Shown piece after piece: positions 17,624-26,461 of a stretch of 47,571 nt of DNA (position 1 is the first letter of the stretch; each line of letters opens with the position of its first letter). The translations under genes were made by a program, and so were the position numbers. The notes beneath the pieces were generated by a model. The model was given only the letters and a program-made list of their open reading frames with translations. It was not told the origin of the DNA and did not search any database. Source of the DNA: Cohnella thermotolerans DSM 17683 (GTDB taxonomy: Bacteria > Bacillota > Bacilli > Paenibacillales > Paenibacillaceae); the NCBI RefSeq assembly GCF_000429825.1, contig NZ_AUCP01000054.1, forward strand, positions 1-47,571, given 5' to 3'.

Positions 17624-18859
17624 ATGAAGCAGCTGTTCGTACACTGCACGCGCAACGCCACCTATTCGGCCCTCCTGGAAGACGGAAGGTTAACGGAGTT
17701 CGGCGTGGAACGGTCCGAAGGCACGTCGATCGTCGGCAACCTGTACAAGGGCCTCGTCGTGAACGTGCTGCCCGGCATGCAGGCGGCGTTCGTCGACATC
17801 GGTCTGCCCAAGAACGCGTTTCTTTACGTGGACGATGCGCTTCATCCGCACCTCGACAAGCAGCCCAAGGACAAGCCTTCCATTACCGAGCTGCTGAAGC
17901 CGGGGGACGAACTGATCGTTCAAGTGATGAAAGAACCGCTGGGCGGAAAGGGCGCGCGGGTGACGACCCACTACTCGCTCCCCGGCCGCTGGCTCGTTTA
18001 TATGCCTGGCGCGGACTATATCGGCGTCTCGAAGAAGATCGAGCACGACCACGAACGGACGCGGCTCAAAACTTTGGCCGAGCAGCTGCGCAAACCGGGC
18101 GAAGGCGTCATTCTGCGGACCAACGCGGAGGGAGAGAGCGCGGATGCGCTGGCCGAAGATCTGAAGGCGCTGCGCGGCGTTTGGGCCGATATTGTGGCGC
18201 GGGGCCGGCGGGCGGGCGCTCCGGAGGAGCTGCACCGCGACTTCGGCCTCGTCCAGCGGATGGTCCGGGACGTGTTCACGCCGGACACCGAAGAGCTCGT
18301 CATCGACGACGAGACGGCCTACCGGGAAGCGTCCGCCTATTTGCGCCAGACGGCGCCCGCGCTGGAAAGCCGCATTCGGCTGTACAGGGAAGCAGAGCCG
18401 CTGTTCGATAAATTCGGCATCAACGAGCAACTGGATATAGCGTTCCAGCCCCGAATATGGCTGAAAAGCGGCGGCTATCTCGTCTGGGACCAGACCGAGG
18501 CGCTGACCGTGATCGACGTCAACACGGGCAAGTATACGGGGACGGTCGACCTCGAAGAGACGGTGTTCCGGACGAACCTGGAAGCCGCCGGGGAGATCGC
18601 CCGCCTGCTCCGGCTTCGGGACGTCGGCGGCATCGTCATCATCGACTTCATCGATATGGAGAAGGAAGAGCACCGGCAGCAAGTCGTCGGCCAACTGGAG
18701 CAGACGATGAAGCGGGACCGGACGAAATGCCAGGTGCTGGGCTGGACGAGGCTCGGCTTGCTGGAGCTGACGCGCAAGAAGGTGCGCGCCAACGTCGAGA
18801 ACTACTTTTACGAGACTTGCGCCGCTTGCAAGGGGCGGGGGAAGATTTACATAAGGTAG
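17624..18859 (+). CDS. rng: ribonuclease E/G family protein
   Basis: 411 residues, RNase G size without the RNase E scaffold tail. The N-terminal S1-like domain is EGTSIVGNLYKGLVVNVLPG..FVDIG. Catalytic magnesium aspartates are expected in TVIDVNTGKYTG and VIIDFIDME, both present. The zinc-link-like CAACKGRGK motif is at the very C-terminus. The role is endonucleolytic rRNA/mRNA processing. ATG 17624 has GGGAGGTC; an upstream in-frame ATG at 17564 lies inside spoIVFB. B. subtilis lacks this family and uses RNase Y/J. Confidence 0.93.
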   Translation: MKQLFVHCTRNATYSALLEDGRLTEFGVERSEGTSIVGNLYKGLVVNVLPGMQAAFVDIGLPKNAFLYVDDALHPHLDKQPKDKPSITELLKPGDELIVQVMKEPLGGKGARVTTHYSLPGRWLVYMPGADYIGVSKKIEHDHERTRLKTLAEQLRKPGEGVILRTNAEGESADALAEDLKALRGVWADIVARGRRAGAPEELHRDFGLVQRMVRDVFTPDTEELVIDDETAYREASAYLRQTAPALESRIRLYREAEPLFDKFGINEQLDIAFQPRIWLKSGGYLVWDQTEALTVIDVNTGKYTGTVDLEETVFRTNLEAAGEIARLLRLRDVGGIVIIDFIDMEKEEHRQQVVGQLEQTMKRDRTKCQVLGWTRLGLLELTRKKVRANVENYFYETCAACKGRGKIYIR

Positions 18860-19038
18860 CGGGGACAGGTAGGAGATTGGCCGTGGATAGGTGGCGGAGA
18901 GAGACGGCGGATCGCCGGGAGAAAAGACGCGGACTGCCCTGAGAATCGGGAGAGATAAGTAGAGGAGAAAGCTCCAGGCCTCAACTTCCGTTTCACCGAC
19001 ACAAGTCGCACCCCCACTACAGAAATCTCATTTTCCGG

Positions 19039-19067
19039 TTGTAATCGCGCTTGCGTTGTGATAGAAT
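19039..19067 (+). promoter_or_regulatory. sigma-A promoter for rplU-prp-rpmA
   Basis: -35 TTGTAA (19039-19044), 17-bp spacer, -10 TAGAAT (19062-19067). The stretch 18860-19038 has no supported gene. Confidence 0.6.
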
Positions 19068-19073
19068 TCTATG

Positions 19074-19205
19074 GTGCGTGCAAAGTGCTCTTTCGGGAAT
19101 TGCATGCTACAACCGCACTTACCCGGGTAAGGAAGACCGGCGCTGTCCTGGCTGTTATGGTACTGAAGCTGCGACATCCGGCACCCGACGAGGCGAGTCT
19201 TAGAC
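19074..19205 (+). ncRNA. L21 ribosomal-protein leader
   Basis: About 150 bases of untranslated RNA between the promoter and rplU, with several GC-rich segments able to pair (for example ACCCGGGT, and CCGGC near 19138 with GCCGG-like partners). An autoregulatory L21 leader family is known at this position in Bacillota. I place it by position and structure potential, not by a model match. Confidence 0.5.
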
Positions 19206-19223
19206 ACAAGGAGGTGCACACAC

Positions 19224-19535
19224 ATGTACGCGATTATCGAAACCGGCGGCAAGCAATACAAAGTCCAAGCGGGCGACGTTCTGTTCGTGGAGAAGCTCTC
19301 CGCTAACGAAGGCGACACCGTGACGTTCGACAAGGTTCTGGCCGTATCCGGCGACAACGGCTTCGTATCCGGAGCTCCGCTCGTAGCGGGCGCATCCGTT
19401 ACGGCGAAAGTCGAGAAGCACGTCAAAGGCGAGAAAATTATCGTTTTCAAGTATAAACCGAAGAAAAACGAGCGCAAGAAGCAAGGCCACCGTCAACCGT
19501 ACACGAAAGTGACGATCGAGAGCATCAAGGCGTAA
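19224..19535 (+). CDS. rplU: 50S ribosomal protein L21
   Basis: 103 residues, the family length. It starts [18 protein letters not shown], the L21 signature, and ends in the basic [19 protein letters not shown] tail that contacts 23S rRNA. The ATG has AAGGAGGTG upstream. First gene of the rplU-prp-rpmA series. Confidence 0.98.
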   Translation: MYAIIETGGKQYKVQAGDVLFVEKLSANEGDTVTFDKVLAVSGDNGFVSGAPLVAGASVTAKVEKHVKGEKIIVFKYKPKKNERKKQGHRQPYTKVTIESIKA

Positions 19536-19549
19536 GAGGCGAAGCCTGG

Positions 19550-19882
19550 ATGGTCACGATAACGATTGTTCGCGGACAAGACGGTCGGATCCGGCAATTC
19601 TCCGTATCCGGACACGCGATGTACGCCGATCCCGGCAAGGACATCGTCTGCGCCGGCGTATCGGCCGTGACGGTAGGGGCCGTGAATGCGATCGAGAAGC
19701 TGACGGGACTCGTTCCCGAGGCGAAGATGCAATCCGGCTGGCTGTCGGCCGTCGCTCCGGAGAGCGAAGATCCGTCGAAGAACGACCGCGTCCAGCTGCT
19801 GCTGGAAGGGATGGTCGCTTCCTTGGAGACGATCGTGGACGAATACGGCAAGTACGTGAGAATAAAGGAAAGATTAACGTAG
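19550..19882 (+). CDS. prp: ribosomal-processing cysteine protease Prp
   Basis: 110 residues (YsxB family). Prp removes the N-terminal extension of ribosomal protein L27. The catalytic pair is His22 in VSGHAMYADPG and Cys34 in DIVCAGVSAV, both in place. It lies between rplU and rpmA, the invariant arrangement in organisms with extended L27. ATG 19550. Confidence 0.95.
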   Translation: MVTITIVRGQDGRIRQFSVSGHAMYADPGKDIVCAGVSAVTVGAVNAIEKLTGLVPEAKMQSGWLSAVAPESEDPSKNDRVQLLLEGMVASLETIVDEYGKYVRIKERLT

Positions 19883-19900
19883 CGAAGGAGGTTGGCATCC

Positions 19901-20212
19901 ATGTTGAAACTGAATCTTCAGTTGTTCGCTTCGAAGAAGGGCGTAGGCTCCACGAAGAACGGACGCGACAGCGAATCGAAGCGCCTCGGCGTCAAACGCG
20001 CCGACGGGCAAACCGTTCGCGGCGGCACGATTCTCGTGCGCCAGCGCGGCACGAAGATCCATCCGGGCACGAACGTCGGCATCGGCAAGGACGACACGCT
20101 GTTTGCGTTGGTCGAAGGCGTCGTCAAATTCGAACGCTGGGGACGCGATCGCAAAAAAGTGAGCGTGTATCCGGCCCCTCAAGCGCCCGTTGCGGCTGCT
20201 CTTGAAGGCTAA
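19901..20212 (+). CDS. rpmA: 50S ribosomal protein L27, with cleavable N-terminal extension
   Basis: 103 residues. It begins MLKLNLQLF, then [15 protein letters not shown]; the LQLF/ASKKG junction is the Prp cleavage site, so mature L27 would start at residue 10. SD AAGGAGG precedes ATG 19901; an upstream in-frame ATG at 19892 lacks a good SD. The L27 N-terminus reaches into the peptidyl-transferase centre, which makes the trimming essential in Staphylococcus. Confidence 0.97.
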   Translation: MLKLNLQLFASKKGVGSTKNGRDSESKRLGVKRADGQTVRGGTILVRQRGTKIHPGTNVGIGKDDTLFALVEGVVKFERWGRDRKKVSVYPAPQAPVAAALEG

Positions 20213-20227
20213 TACGACATCACCTTA

Positions 20228-20260
20228 AGAACCCCGGCCATCATGTGAGGCCGGGGTTCT
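20228..20260 (+). terminator. strong hairpin after rpmA (no T tract)
   Basis: AGAACCCCGGCC (20228-20239) and GGCCGGGGTTCT (20249-20260) form a perfect 12-bp stem. No run of T's follows, so it may be a weak or factor-aided terminator or an RNA-end stabiliser. Confidence 0.55.
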
Positions 20261-20402
20261 GGGCTTGTTGGGGGGGACTCTCCCTTACGCGGCCGGCGCG
20301 CGCAGCGAAGTTTGCCGCCGCCCCGGGGGAATCGCCGTCAGTGCGAAGCGCTCTCTTCCATCCGCAAATTCGGTTTATTAACGAAACGGAGAAGTCGCGA
20401 AC

Positions 20403-21170
20403 ATGTCGAGAAAATCGATCGCACGGGCTATCGTGGCCGCGGGCTCGCTTCTTGTTCCCGCAGCGGCGATGATTGGCTGGCGACAGGAATGGTGGCCGCC
20501 CATGCTGTTCGCCTTGTGGACGGCAGCGGCGGCGGTTCTGGTCGTCGTCGCGGAGCTCCGCTCCGAACGGCGGCGGTATGCCCGGCTGCTCGAGCTGATG
20601 CAGCATTCGGCCGTCGAGACGCTCAGCCATCATCGGCACGACTGGATGAACGAATTGCAAATTTTGTACGGATACTTAAGATTGGGCAAACCCGATAAAG
20701 CGATCGCCGTCGTGGAAAGAATAAGGGGGAGAATGGAGCAGGACAGCCGGATATCCCATCTGGGCGAGCCGAAGCTGGCGGCTTTCCTTCTGTCTTTTCG
20801 AACTACCTGCGATACGATGCGTCTTGAGGTCGAGGTGGAAGACGGCTTCAACGTGAAAGGCATGGGGTTGGACGGCGAACGCTTGACCTCGGCGGTTATC
20901 GGTTTGGTGAACGTCGTGCGCTTCCGTCTCGCCGCTCAGGGCGAGGAGGAGAACGTCCTCTGGCTGCGCTTCCATTCGGAAGAAGGCGAAGCGCGGCTGG
21001 ATATGGCATATGCAGGCAAGGTTGCGGCAGCGGACGATCTCGCAAGCGAATTGGAGCGGGTGCTGGGCGGCTACGGACGAGTGTCGGAGGAGAGCGGCGC
21101 CGTCCGGGAAGACGGAGCCTCGCGCTGCTTCGCCGTTGTTTTCCCTCGGATGGACCGGCCGTGTAATTAG
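20403..21170 (+). CDS. spo0B: sporulation phosphotransferase Spo0B, membrane-anchored form
   Basis: 255 residues. Two hydrophobic helices (about 9-26 and 32-50) precede a histidine-kinase-like helical hairpin with [11 protein letters not shown]; His79 of RHDWMN aligns with phospho-accepting His30 of B. subtilis Spo0B (HSRHDWMN). The C-terminal part is the degenerate kinase-like domain. Spo0B passes phosphate from Spo0F to Spo0A. Its place between rpmA and obg is conserved. B. subtilis Spo0B is soluble and about 60 residues shorter, so the membrane anchor is a lineage feature. SD is GGAGAAG. Confidence 0.9.
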   Translation: MSRKSIARAIVAAGSLLVPAAAMIGWRQEWWPPMLFALWTAAAAVLVVVAELRSERRRYARLLELMQHSAVETLSHHRHDWMNELQILYGYLRLGKPDKAIAVVERIRGRMEQDSRISHLGEPKLAAFLLSFRTTCDTMRLEVEVEDGFNVKGMGLDGERLTSAVIGLVNVVRFRLAAQGEEENVLWLRFHSEEGEARLDMAYAGKVAAADDLASELERVLGGYGRVSEESGAVREDGASRCFAVVFPRMDRPCN

Positions 21171-21190
21171 CTGAACGGAGTGAACTCATC

Positions 21191-22528
21191 ATGTTTGTGG
21201 ACAAAGCGAAAATATACGTAAAAGGCGGCGACGGCGGCGACGGGCTCGTGGCGTTCCGCCGGGAGCTGTACGTGCCGGAAGGCGGGCCCGCGGGCGGTGA
21301 CGGAGGGAATGGCGGCGACGTCGTCTTCCGGGTCGACGAGGGCTTGCGCACGCTGATGGATTTCCGCTACCAGAAGCATTTCAAGGCGCCCCGCGGCGAG
21401 AAGGGCCGGAACAAGTCGCAGCACGGCGCGAACGCGGAGGATTTGATCGTTCGCGTGCCGCCCGGCACGGTCGTGTACGACGACGATACGGGCGAGATGC
21501 TGGCCGATCTGACCCGGCACGGCCAGGAGGTCGTCATCGCCAAGGGCGGACGTGGCGGCCGGGGCAACACGCGGTTCAAAAGCCCGGCGAACACCGCCCC
21601 GGCGATTGCCGAGAACGGCGAGGAAGGTCAGGAGCGCTGGGTGAGGCTGGAGCTCAAGGTGATGGCGGACGTCGGGCTCGTCGGCTTTCCGAGCGTCGGC
21701 AAGTCGACGCTGCTGTCCGTCGTCTCCGCGGCCCAGCCGAAGATCGGCGCGTACCCCTTCACGACGCTGACGCCGAATCTCGGCATGGTCCAGGTGGACG
21801 ACGAGCGCAGCTTCGTCATGGCCGACCTGCCGGGCCTCATCGAGGGGGCGCATACGGGCGTCGGGCTCGGGCACGAATTTTTGCGGCACGTCGAGCGGAC
21901 GCGGATCATTATCCATGTGGTGGACATGTCCGGGATGGAAGGCCGGGACCCGTTCGACGATTGGGTGAAAATCAACGAAGAGCTGAAGCTGTACAACGCC
22001 AAGCTGGCCGACCGTCCCCAGATCGTCGCCGCGAACAAAATGGATATGCCGGAGTCGGAGGCGAATCTGACGGTCTTCCGCGAGAAAGTCGAGGCGGTCC
22101 GGCCCGGCATCGAGATTATGCCGATCTCTTCGCTAACCCGGCAAGGCATCGGCGAACTGCTGTACAAGGTCGCGGATATGCTGGACGCCTTGCCCGATCC
22201 GGCGGAGACGGTTGACGAGACGGCGAACGAGGAAGAGGAGAGCGTCGTGTACCGGATGGAGGAGCGTCCTTCCGACCACGACTTCCGCATTACGCGCGAC
22301 AACGAAGTGTACGTCGTCGAGAGCGAATCGATCGAGAAGCTGCTGAAGCGGACCCAGTTCGCTTCGTACGAGGCGGTCATGCGCTTCGGCCGGATTCTGC
22401 GGAACATCGGCGTCGACGCGGAGCTTCGCAAGCGCGGGGCCAAGGACGGCGACACGATCCGGATCGGCGATTTCGAGTTCGAGTTTTTCGAAGGCGGCTC
22501 GGACGAGTACTTGTTCGAAGACCGATAA
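21191..22528 (+). CDS. obgE: GTPase Obg/CgtA
   Basis: 445 residues. The glycine-rich Obg domain ([15 protein letters not shown] ... GGRGGRGN) is followed by the G domain (G1 [10 protein letters not shown]3 [10 protein letters not shown]4 ANKMD) and the OCT domain at the C-terminus ([12 protein letters not shown]). Involved in 50S assembly and stress/sporulation control. It starts 20 bp after spo0B, so the pair is probably co-transcribed as in B. subtilis. Confidence 0.97.
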   Translation: MFVDKAKIYVKGGDGGDGLVAFRRELYVPEGGPAGGDGGNGGDVVFRVDEGLRTLMDFRYQKHFKAPRGEKGRNKSQHGANAEDLIVRVPPGTVVYDDDTGEMLADLTRHGQEVVIAKGGRGGRGNTRFKSPANTAPAIAENGEEGQERWVRLELKVMADVGLVGFPSVGKSTLLSVVSAAQPKIGAYPFTTLTPNLGMVQVDDERSFVMADLPGLIEGAHTGVGLGHEFLRHVERTRIIIHVVDMSGMEGRDPFDDWVKINEELKLYNAKLADRPQIVAANKMDMPESEANLTVFREKVEAVRPGIEIMPISSLTRQGIGELLYKVADMLDALPDPAETVDETANEEEESVVYRMEERPSDHDFRITRDNEVYVVESESIEKLLKRTQFASYEAVMRFGRILRNIGVDAELRKRGAKDGDTIRIGDFEFEFFEGGSDEYLFEDR

Positions 22529-22571
22529 GGCGTCCGGAACGCGGGGACGCGGCTATACGATAGGCTGGACA

Positions 22572-22613
22572 ACGGGACGAAGCAGGCGACAGGATCGCCC
22601 GTCCCGTTTTTTT
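22572..22613 (+). terminator. intrinsic terminator after obgE
   Basis: ACGGGAC and GTCCCGT arms with an inner GGCGA/TCGCC pair, then seven T's. Confidence 0.85.
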
Positions 22614-22626
22614 GTTGCTAAGCCTA

Positions 22627-22655
22627 TTGCCGCCGTCCTTCCGATCCGATATAAT
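22627..22655 (+). promoter_or_regulatory. sigma-A promoter for the pheB-hom-thrB-pheA-ilvE cluster
   Basis: -35 TTGCCG (22627-22632), 17-bp spacer, -10 TATAAT (22650-22655). Confidence 0.6.
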
Positions 22656-22698
22656 GTCCACTATAAACAAACATTCGTCTTTCTTGGGAGGACGGAAG

Positions 22699-23136
22699 AT
22701 GGCGGAGCGCTACTACGCCGTCCGCGAGGACCTGCTGCCGGAAGGCATTCTCAAAACCGAACAGGCTAAAGAGCTGCTGAGGCGGGGGGAAGCGGCCACG
22801 GTCCACGAAGCGGCGGAGCGGGTCGGATTAAGCCGAAGCGCCTTCTACAAATACAAGGACGGCGTCTATCCGCTGGAGCAAACGGGACGCGAGCGGATCG
22901 CCACGGTGTCGATGGATCTGGAGCACCGCTCCGGCGTGTTGTCGAAAGTGCTTGGAACGCTGGCGGCAAGCGGCGGCAACGTGCTGACGATCTCCCAATC
23001 CATTCCGCTTCAGGGAATGGCCAACGTCGTCGTGACGTTGGATACGTCCGGGCTGGCCGGTGCGTTGGCCGAGCTGATCGACGGCTTGAAGCGGCTCGAC
23101 GGCGTCAAGCGGACGACGATCGTCGGCCGCAGCTGA
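22699..23136 (+). CDS. pheB: UPF0735 ACT-domain regulator (PheB/ThrR type)
   Basis: 145 residues. The N-terminal segment (YYAVREDLLPEGILKT ... VGLSRSAFYKYKDGVYPL) looks like a small helix-turn-helix; the C-terminal part is an ACT domain (SVLSKVLGTLAASGGNVLTI). The B. subtilis counterpart, PheB, also called ThrR, is reported as a repressor of threonine biosynthesis. Here it sits directly upstream of hom and thrB, which fits local control. ATG 22699 has GGGAGGAC; an in-frame extension to 22612 crosses the promoter. Confidence 0.9.
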   Translation: MAERYYAVREDLLPEGILKTEQAKELLRRGEAATVHEAAERVGLSRSAFYKYKDGVYPLEQTGRERIATVSMDLEHRSGVLSKVLGTLAASGGNVLTISQSIPLQGMANVVVTLDTSGLAGALAELIDGLKRLDGVKRTTIVGRS

Positions 23137-23233
23137 GGGAAGTCTGGCGAGGCCGTTCGTCAACGCGCCTGACGCCCGAAGGCTGGGAAGCATGTTTTTC
23201 GCTTTGCGAAACACTGGAGGAGGAACTAAGCAG

Positions 23234-24520
23234 ATGAAGCCGGTGAAAGTAGGTTTGTTCGGACTCGGAACCGTCGGTACGGGCGTCGTCCGTATCGTGG
23301 AGGGGCATCAGGAGGATTTGCAGAGCCAGGTCGGGTCGCCGATCTCGATCGCCAAAATTTTGGTCAAGGATCGCGCCAAAGCGCGCAGCATCTCGATCGA
23401 TCCGGCCAAGCTGACGGAAGACCCGTGGGAGATCGTGCGCGACCCGGAGATCGACGTCATCGTCGAAGTGATGGGCGGAATCGCCGAGACGAAGGAATAT
23501 ATTCTGGAAGCGCTGGACCGCGGCAAGCACGTCGTTACCGCCAACAAGGACCTGATGGCCTTGCACGGGCAGGAAATTTTGGCGAAGGCCAGCGAGAAGG
23601 GCTGCGACGTTCTGTACGAAGCGAGCGTGGCCGGCGGCATCCCGATTATCCGTACGCTGATCGAAGGCTTCTCGTCCGACAGGATTACGAAGATCATGGG
23701 CATCGTGAACGGCACGACGAACTATATCCTGACGAAAATGAGTCAAGAAGGCGCCGCGTACGCCGACGTGCTCAAGGAAGCGCAAGCGCTCGGCTATGCC
23801 GAGGCGGACCCGACGTCGGACGTGGAAGGCCTTGACGCGGCCCGCAAAATGACGATTCTCGCGACGCTCGGCTTCCGGTCCAACGTGGCGCTCGAGGACG
23901 TCGACGTCAAAGGAATCAGCGCCGTCACTCAGGAAGACATCCGCTACGCGCAAAGCCTCGGCTACGAAGTGAAGCTGCTCGGCATCGCCGAGCGGCAGGA
24001 CGACTACATCAGCGTCAGCGTGCAGCCGACGATGGTGAAGAAGAGCCACCCGCTCGCTTCGGTCGGCGGCGTGTTCAACGCCGTCTACGTCTACGGCGAG
24101 GCGGTGGGCGAGACGATGTTCTACGGCCCCGGCGCGGGCGCGATGCCGACGGCGACTTCCGTCGTCGCCGACCTCGTCGCCGTCGTCAAAAACATGAAGC
24201 TGGGCGTCAACGGCCGCCAGGCGGCGCTCGCCTACAAGGAGAAGAAACTGAAGACCGACGAGCAGATCGCCTCCAAATATTTCTTGCTGCTCCACGTGGA
24301 AGACCGCGCCGGCGTTCTCGCGCAGATCGCGCAAGTGTTCTCCCGCCACGAGCTCAGCATCGAGTCGGTCATGCAACCGGCGGCGCCGGATCAGCACGGA
24401 GCCGAACTGATCATTACGACCCACAGCGCCAGCAAAGCTTCGCTCGCCAACGTACTGGCCGAGTTCGGAGAGCTGGCGGCCATTCGCACCATCAAGAGCG
24501 TCTATCGGTTGGAAGGCTGA
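23234..24520 (+). CDS. hom: homoserine dehydrogenase
   Basis: 428 residues. Reduces aspartate semialdehyde to homoserine for threonine and methionine. The N-terminal nucleotide loop is VGLFGLGTVGTGVV; the catalytic domain carries VTANKDLMALHG and the NGTTNYILTKM segment; the C-terminal ACT domain (LLHVEDRAGVLAQIAQVFSRHELSIES) suggests feedback by threonine. ATG 23234 has GGAGGAGGAA. thrB follows after 10 bp. Confidence 0.97.
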   Translation: MKPVKVGLFGLGTVGTGVVRIVEGHQEDLQSQVGSPISIAKILVKDRAKARSISIDPAKLTEDPWEIVRDPEIDVIVEVMGGIAETKEYILEALDRGKHVVTANKDLMALHGQEILAKASEKGCDVLYEASVAGGIPIIRTLIEGFSSDRITKIMGIVNGTTNYILTKMSQEGAAYADVLKEAQALGYAEADPTSDVEGLDAARKMTILATLGFRSNVALEDVDVKGISAVTQEDIRYAQSLGYEVKLLGIAERQDDYISVSVQPTMVKKSHPLASVGGVFNAVYVYGEAVGETMFYGPGAGAMPTATSVVADLVAVVKNMKLGVNGRQAALAYKEKKLKTDEQIASKYFLLLHVEDRAGVLAQIAQVFSRHELSIESVMQPAAPDQHGAELIITTHSASKASLANVLAEFGELAAIRTIKSVYRLEG

Positions 24521-24530
24521 GGAACGGATC

Positions 24531-25565
24531 ATGATGGTGAACGTGAGAAGCGAGCTTCGCAAGCCGGGTGTCCTGCGCGACCGGGTCGTCGCGAAGGTGC
24601 CGGCCAGCACGGCCAATCTGGGCCCCGGCTTCGATACGCTCGGCATGGCCCTCTCCCTCTTCGCTTGGGTCGATCTCCGGCCTTCCACGCCGGAAGAGGG
24701 AACGACGATTACGCTGATGGGCGACGGCATGGACGGTCTTCCGACCGACAAGACGAACCTCGTGTACGAAGTGGCGCAGATGGTGTTCGAACGCGCGGGC
24801 GTGGCGCTGCCGGAGCTGCATATCGCCATCCGCAGCGACATTCCGCTGACCCGCGGCCTCGGCAGCAGCGCCTCCGCGATCGTGGGGGCGCTTGTCGCCG
24901 CCAACGCCCTCATCGGCGATCCGCTCACCCAGGACGAGCTGTTCCAGATGGCGAGCGCGATCGAGAACCATCCCGACAACGTCGGGGCGTCGCTGTTCGG
25001 CGGCATCGTGGCTGCCGCCTGGGACGGGGAACGGGCGGAAGCGGTTCGCCTGGAGCCTCCGGCGGAGTTGGAGGCGCTCGTCGTCATTCCGGCGTTCGAG
25101 CTGTCGACCAAGAAAGCGCGGAACGTGCTGCCGGAGAGCGTCTCGATGCGGGACGCCGTCTTCAACGTCAGCAACAGCTCGCTGCTGACGGCGGCGTTCG
25201 CGACCGGCCGGCTCGATTTGCTGCGCCGCGCCATGCGCGACCGGCTGCACCAGCCGTACCGGGCGGCGCTTATCCCCGGCATGGAGAAGGTGCTCCGCGA
25301 AGCGGCCGACAACGGCGCGCTCGGCGCGGTGCTGTCCGGCGCCGGACCGACGCTGCTGCTGCTGGCGGACGGAGGTTCCGACCGGGCGCGGATGGAGCGC
25401 TTCGTCGCCGAAGCGATGGCGGCGGAAGGCGTCCCGGTGACGACGAGCTGGCTGAAGCCGTGGGCGAAGGGGCCGGAGACGGCCGTCGTCGATTCGGCCC
25501 ATCCGGATTTCGGGCTGGAGCCGCATCTGCTGCTTCCGGCCGGAAGAACGGAGGTGAGCGCATGA
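24531..25565 (+). CDS. thrB: homoserine kinase
   Basis: 344-residue GHMP kinase that phosphorylates homoserine. Motif 1 is KVPASTANLGPGFDTLG, the ATP loop is PLTRGLGSSASAIVGAL (residues about 103-119), and motif 3 is GAVLSGAGPTLLLL. No thrC lies beside it, so threonine synthase must be encoded elsewhere. It is somewhat longer than the usual 300-320 residues. It overlaps pheA by 4 bases (ATGA). Confidence 0.95.
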   Translation: MMVNVRSELRKPGVLRDRVVAKVPASTANLGPGFDTLGMALSLFAWVDLRPSTPEEGTTITLMGDGMDGLPTDKTNLVYEVAQMVFERAGVALPELHIAIRSDIPLTRGLGSSASAIVGALVAANALIGDPLTQDELFQMASAIENHPDNVGASLFGGIVAAAWDGERAEAVRLEPPAELEALVVIPAFELSTKKARNVLPESVSMRDAVFNVSNSSLLTAAFATGRLDLLRRAMRDRLHQPYRAALIPGMEKVLREAADNGALGAVLSGAGPTLLLLADGGSDRARMERFVAEAMAAEGVPVTTSWLKPWAKGPETAVVDSAHPDFGLEPHLLLPAGRTEVSA

Positions 25566-26440
25566 GCAAGCTTCCGACCGCCGCTCTCCTGCCGAAGGGG
25601 ACGTTCTCCGACGAGGCGGCGCGCTACTTTTTCCAAGGCGTTCCGGTTGAGCTGAAGTATCAGAAAATGATCGCCGACGTGTTCAAATCCACGGCCCGCG
25701 GCGACACCGACTGGAGCGTCGTGCCGATCGAGAACACGATCGACGGCTCCGTCAGCCTGCACATGGACTGGCTCGTCCACGAGGTCGATCTGCCGATTCG
25801 CGCGGAATGGGTGTTCCCCGCCGTGCAGAATCTGGTTGGCCGACGCTCCGAGCTGGCGGAAGCGGGGAGCTCCGCGTGGGAACCCGGCCGCATCAAGAAA
25901 GTGCTGAGCCACCCGGTCGCGATGGCCCAGTGCTACGAATTCCTGCGCTCGCGGCTGCCGCATGCCGAATTGGAAACGCTAAGCAGCACGGCCGAAGCGA
26001 TCCGGACGGTTCACGACAATCCGGGCCTCGGCTGGGCGGCCATCGGGACGAAAACCGCGGCCGCCGATTACGGCCTGGACGTCCTGGAAGAGAGCGTCAC
26101 GGATCACGACAACAACTTCACCCGCTTTTTGCTGGTCGGCAACAGGCCCTTCGGGAAGGCCGGCGCTTCGCACCATAAGACGAGCATCCTCATCACGCTG
26201 CCGGAGGACTATCCGGGCGCGCTGCATCAGGTGCTGTCCGCATTCGCCTGGAGACGGATCAACCTGTCGCGGATCGAATCGCGCCCGACGAAGAAGAAGC
26301 TGGGCAACTATTACTTTTTTATCGATATCGAGATGTCATTGGATACGGTGTTGCTTCCTGCGGCGATCGCGGAGATCGAAGCGCTCGGCTGCCAGGTTCG
26401 CATATTGGGTTCATACCCGAGCTTTCCCTACGAGGGATAA
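25562..26440 (+). CDS. pheA: prephenate dehydratase
   Basis: 292 residues. Converts prephenate to phenylpyruvate for phenylalanine. The catalytic domain shows LLPKGTFSDEAA, VVPIENTIDGSV, the catalytic-Thr region DHDNNFTRFLLVG, and a regulatory ACT domain (PGALHQVLSAFAWRRINLSRIESRPTKK) that binds phenylalanine. ATG 25562 overlaps the thrB stop. In B. subtilis pheB and pheA are adjacent; here hom-thrB is between them. Confidence 0.96.
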   Translation: MSKLPTAALLPKGTFSDEAARYFFQGVPVELKYQKMIADVFKSTARGDTDWSVVPIENTIDGSVSLHMDWLVHEVDLPIRAEWVFPAVQNLVGRRSELAEAGSSAWEPGRIKKVLSHPVAMAQCYEFLRSRLPHAELETLSSTAEAIRTVHDNPGLGWAAIGTKTAAADYGLDVLEESVTDHDNNFTRFLLVGNRPFGKAGASHHKTSILITLPEDYPGALHQVLSAFAWRRINLSRIESRPTKKKLGNYYFFIDIEMSLDTVLLPAAIAEIEALGCQVRILGSYPSFPYEG

Positions 26441-26461
26441 ATACCGGAGGTGTCTGGGAAC

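Noticed and set aside
20228..20260. rpmA hairpin as a confident terminator
   Set aside because: Perfect stem but no T tract; listed with reduced confidence instead.
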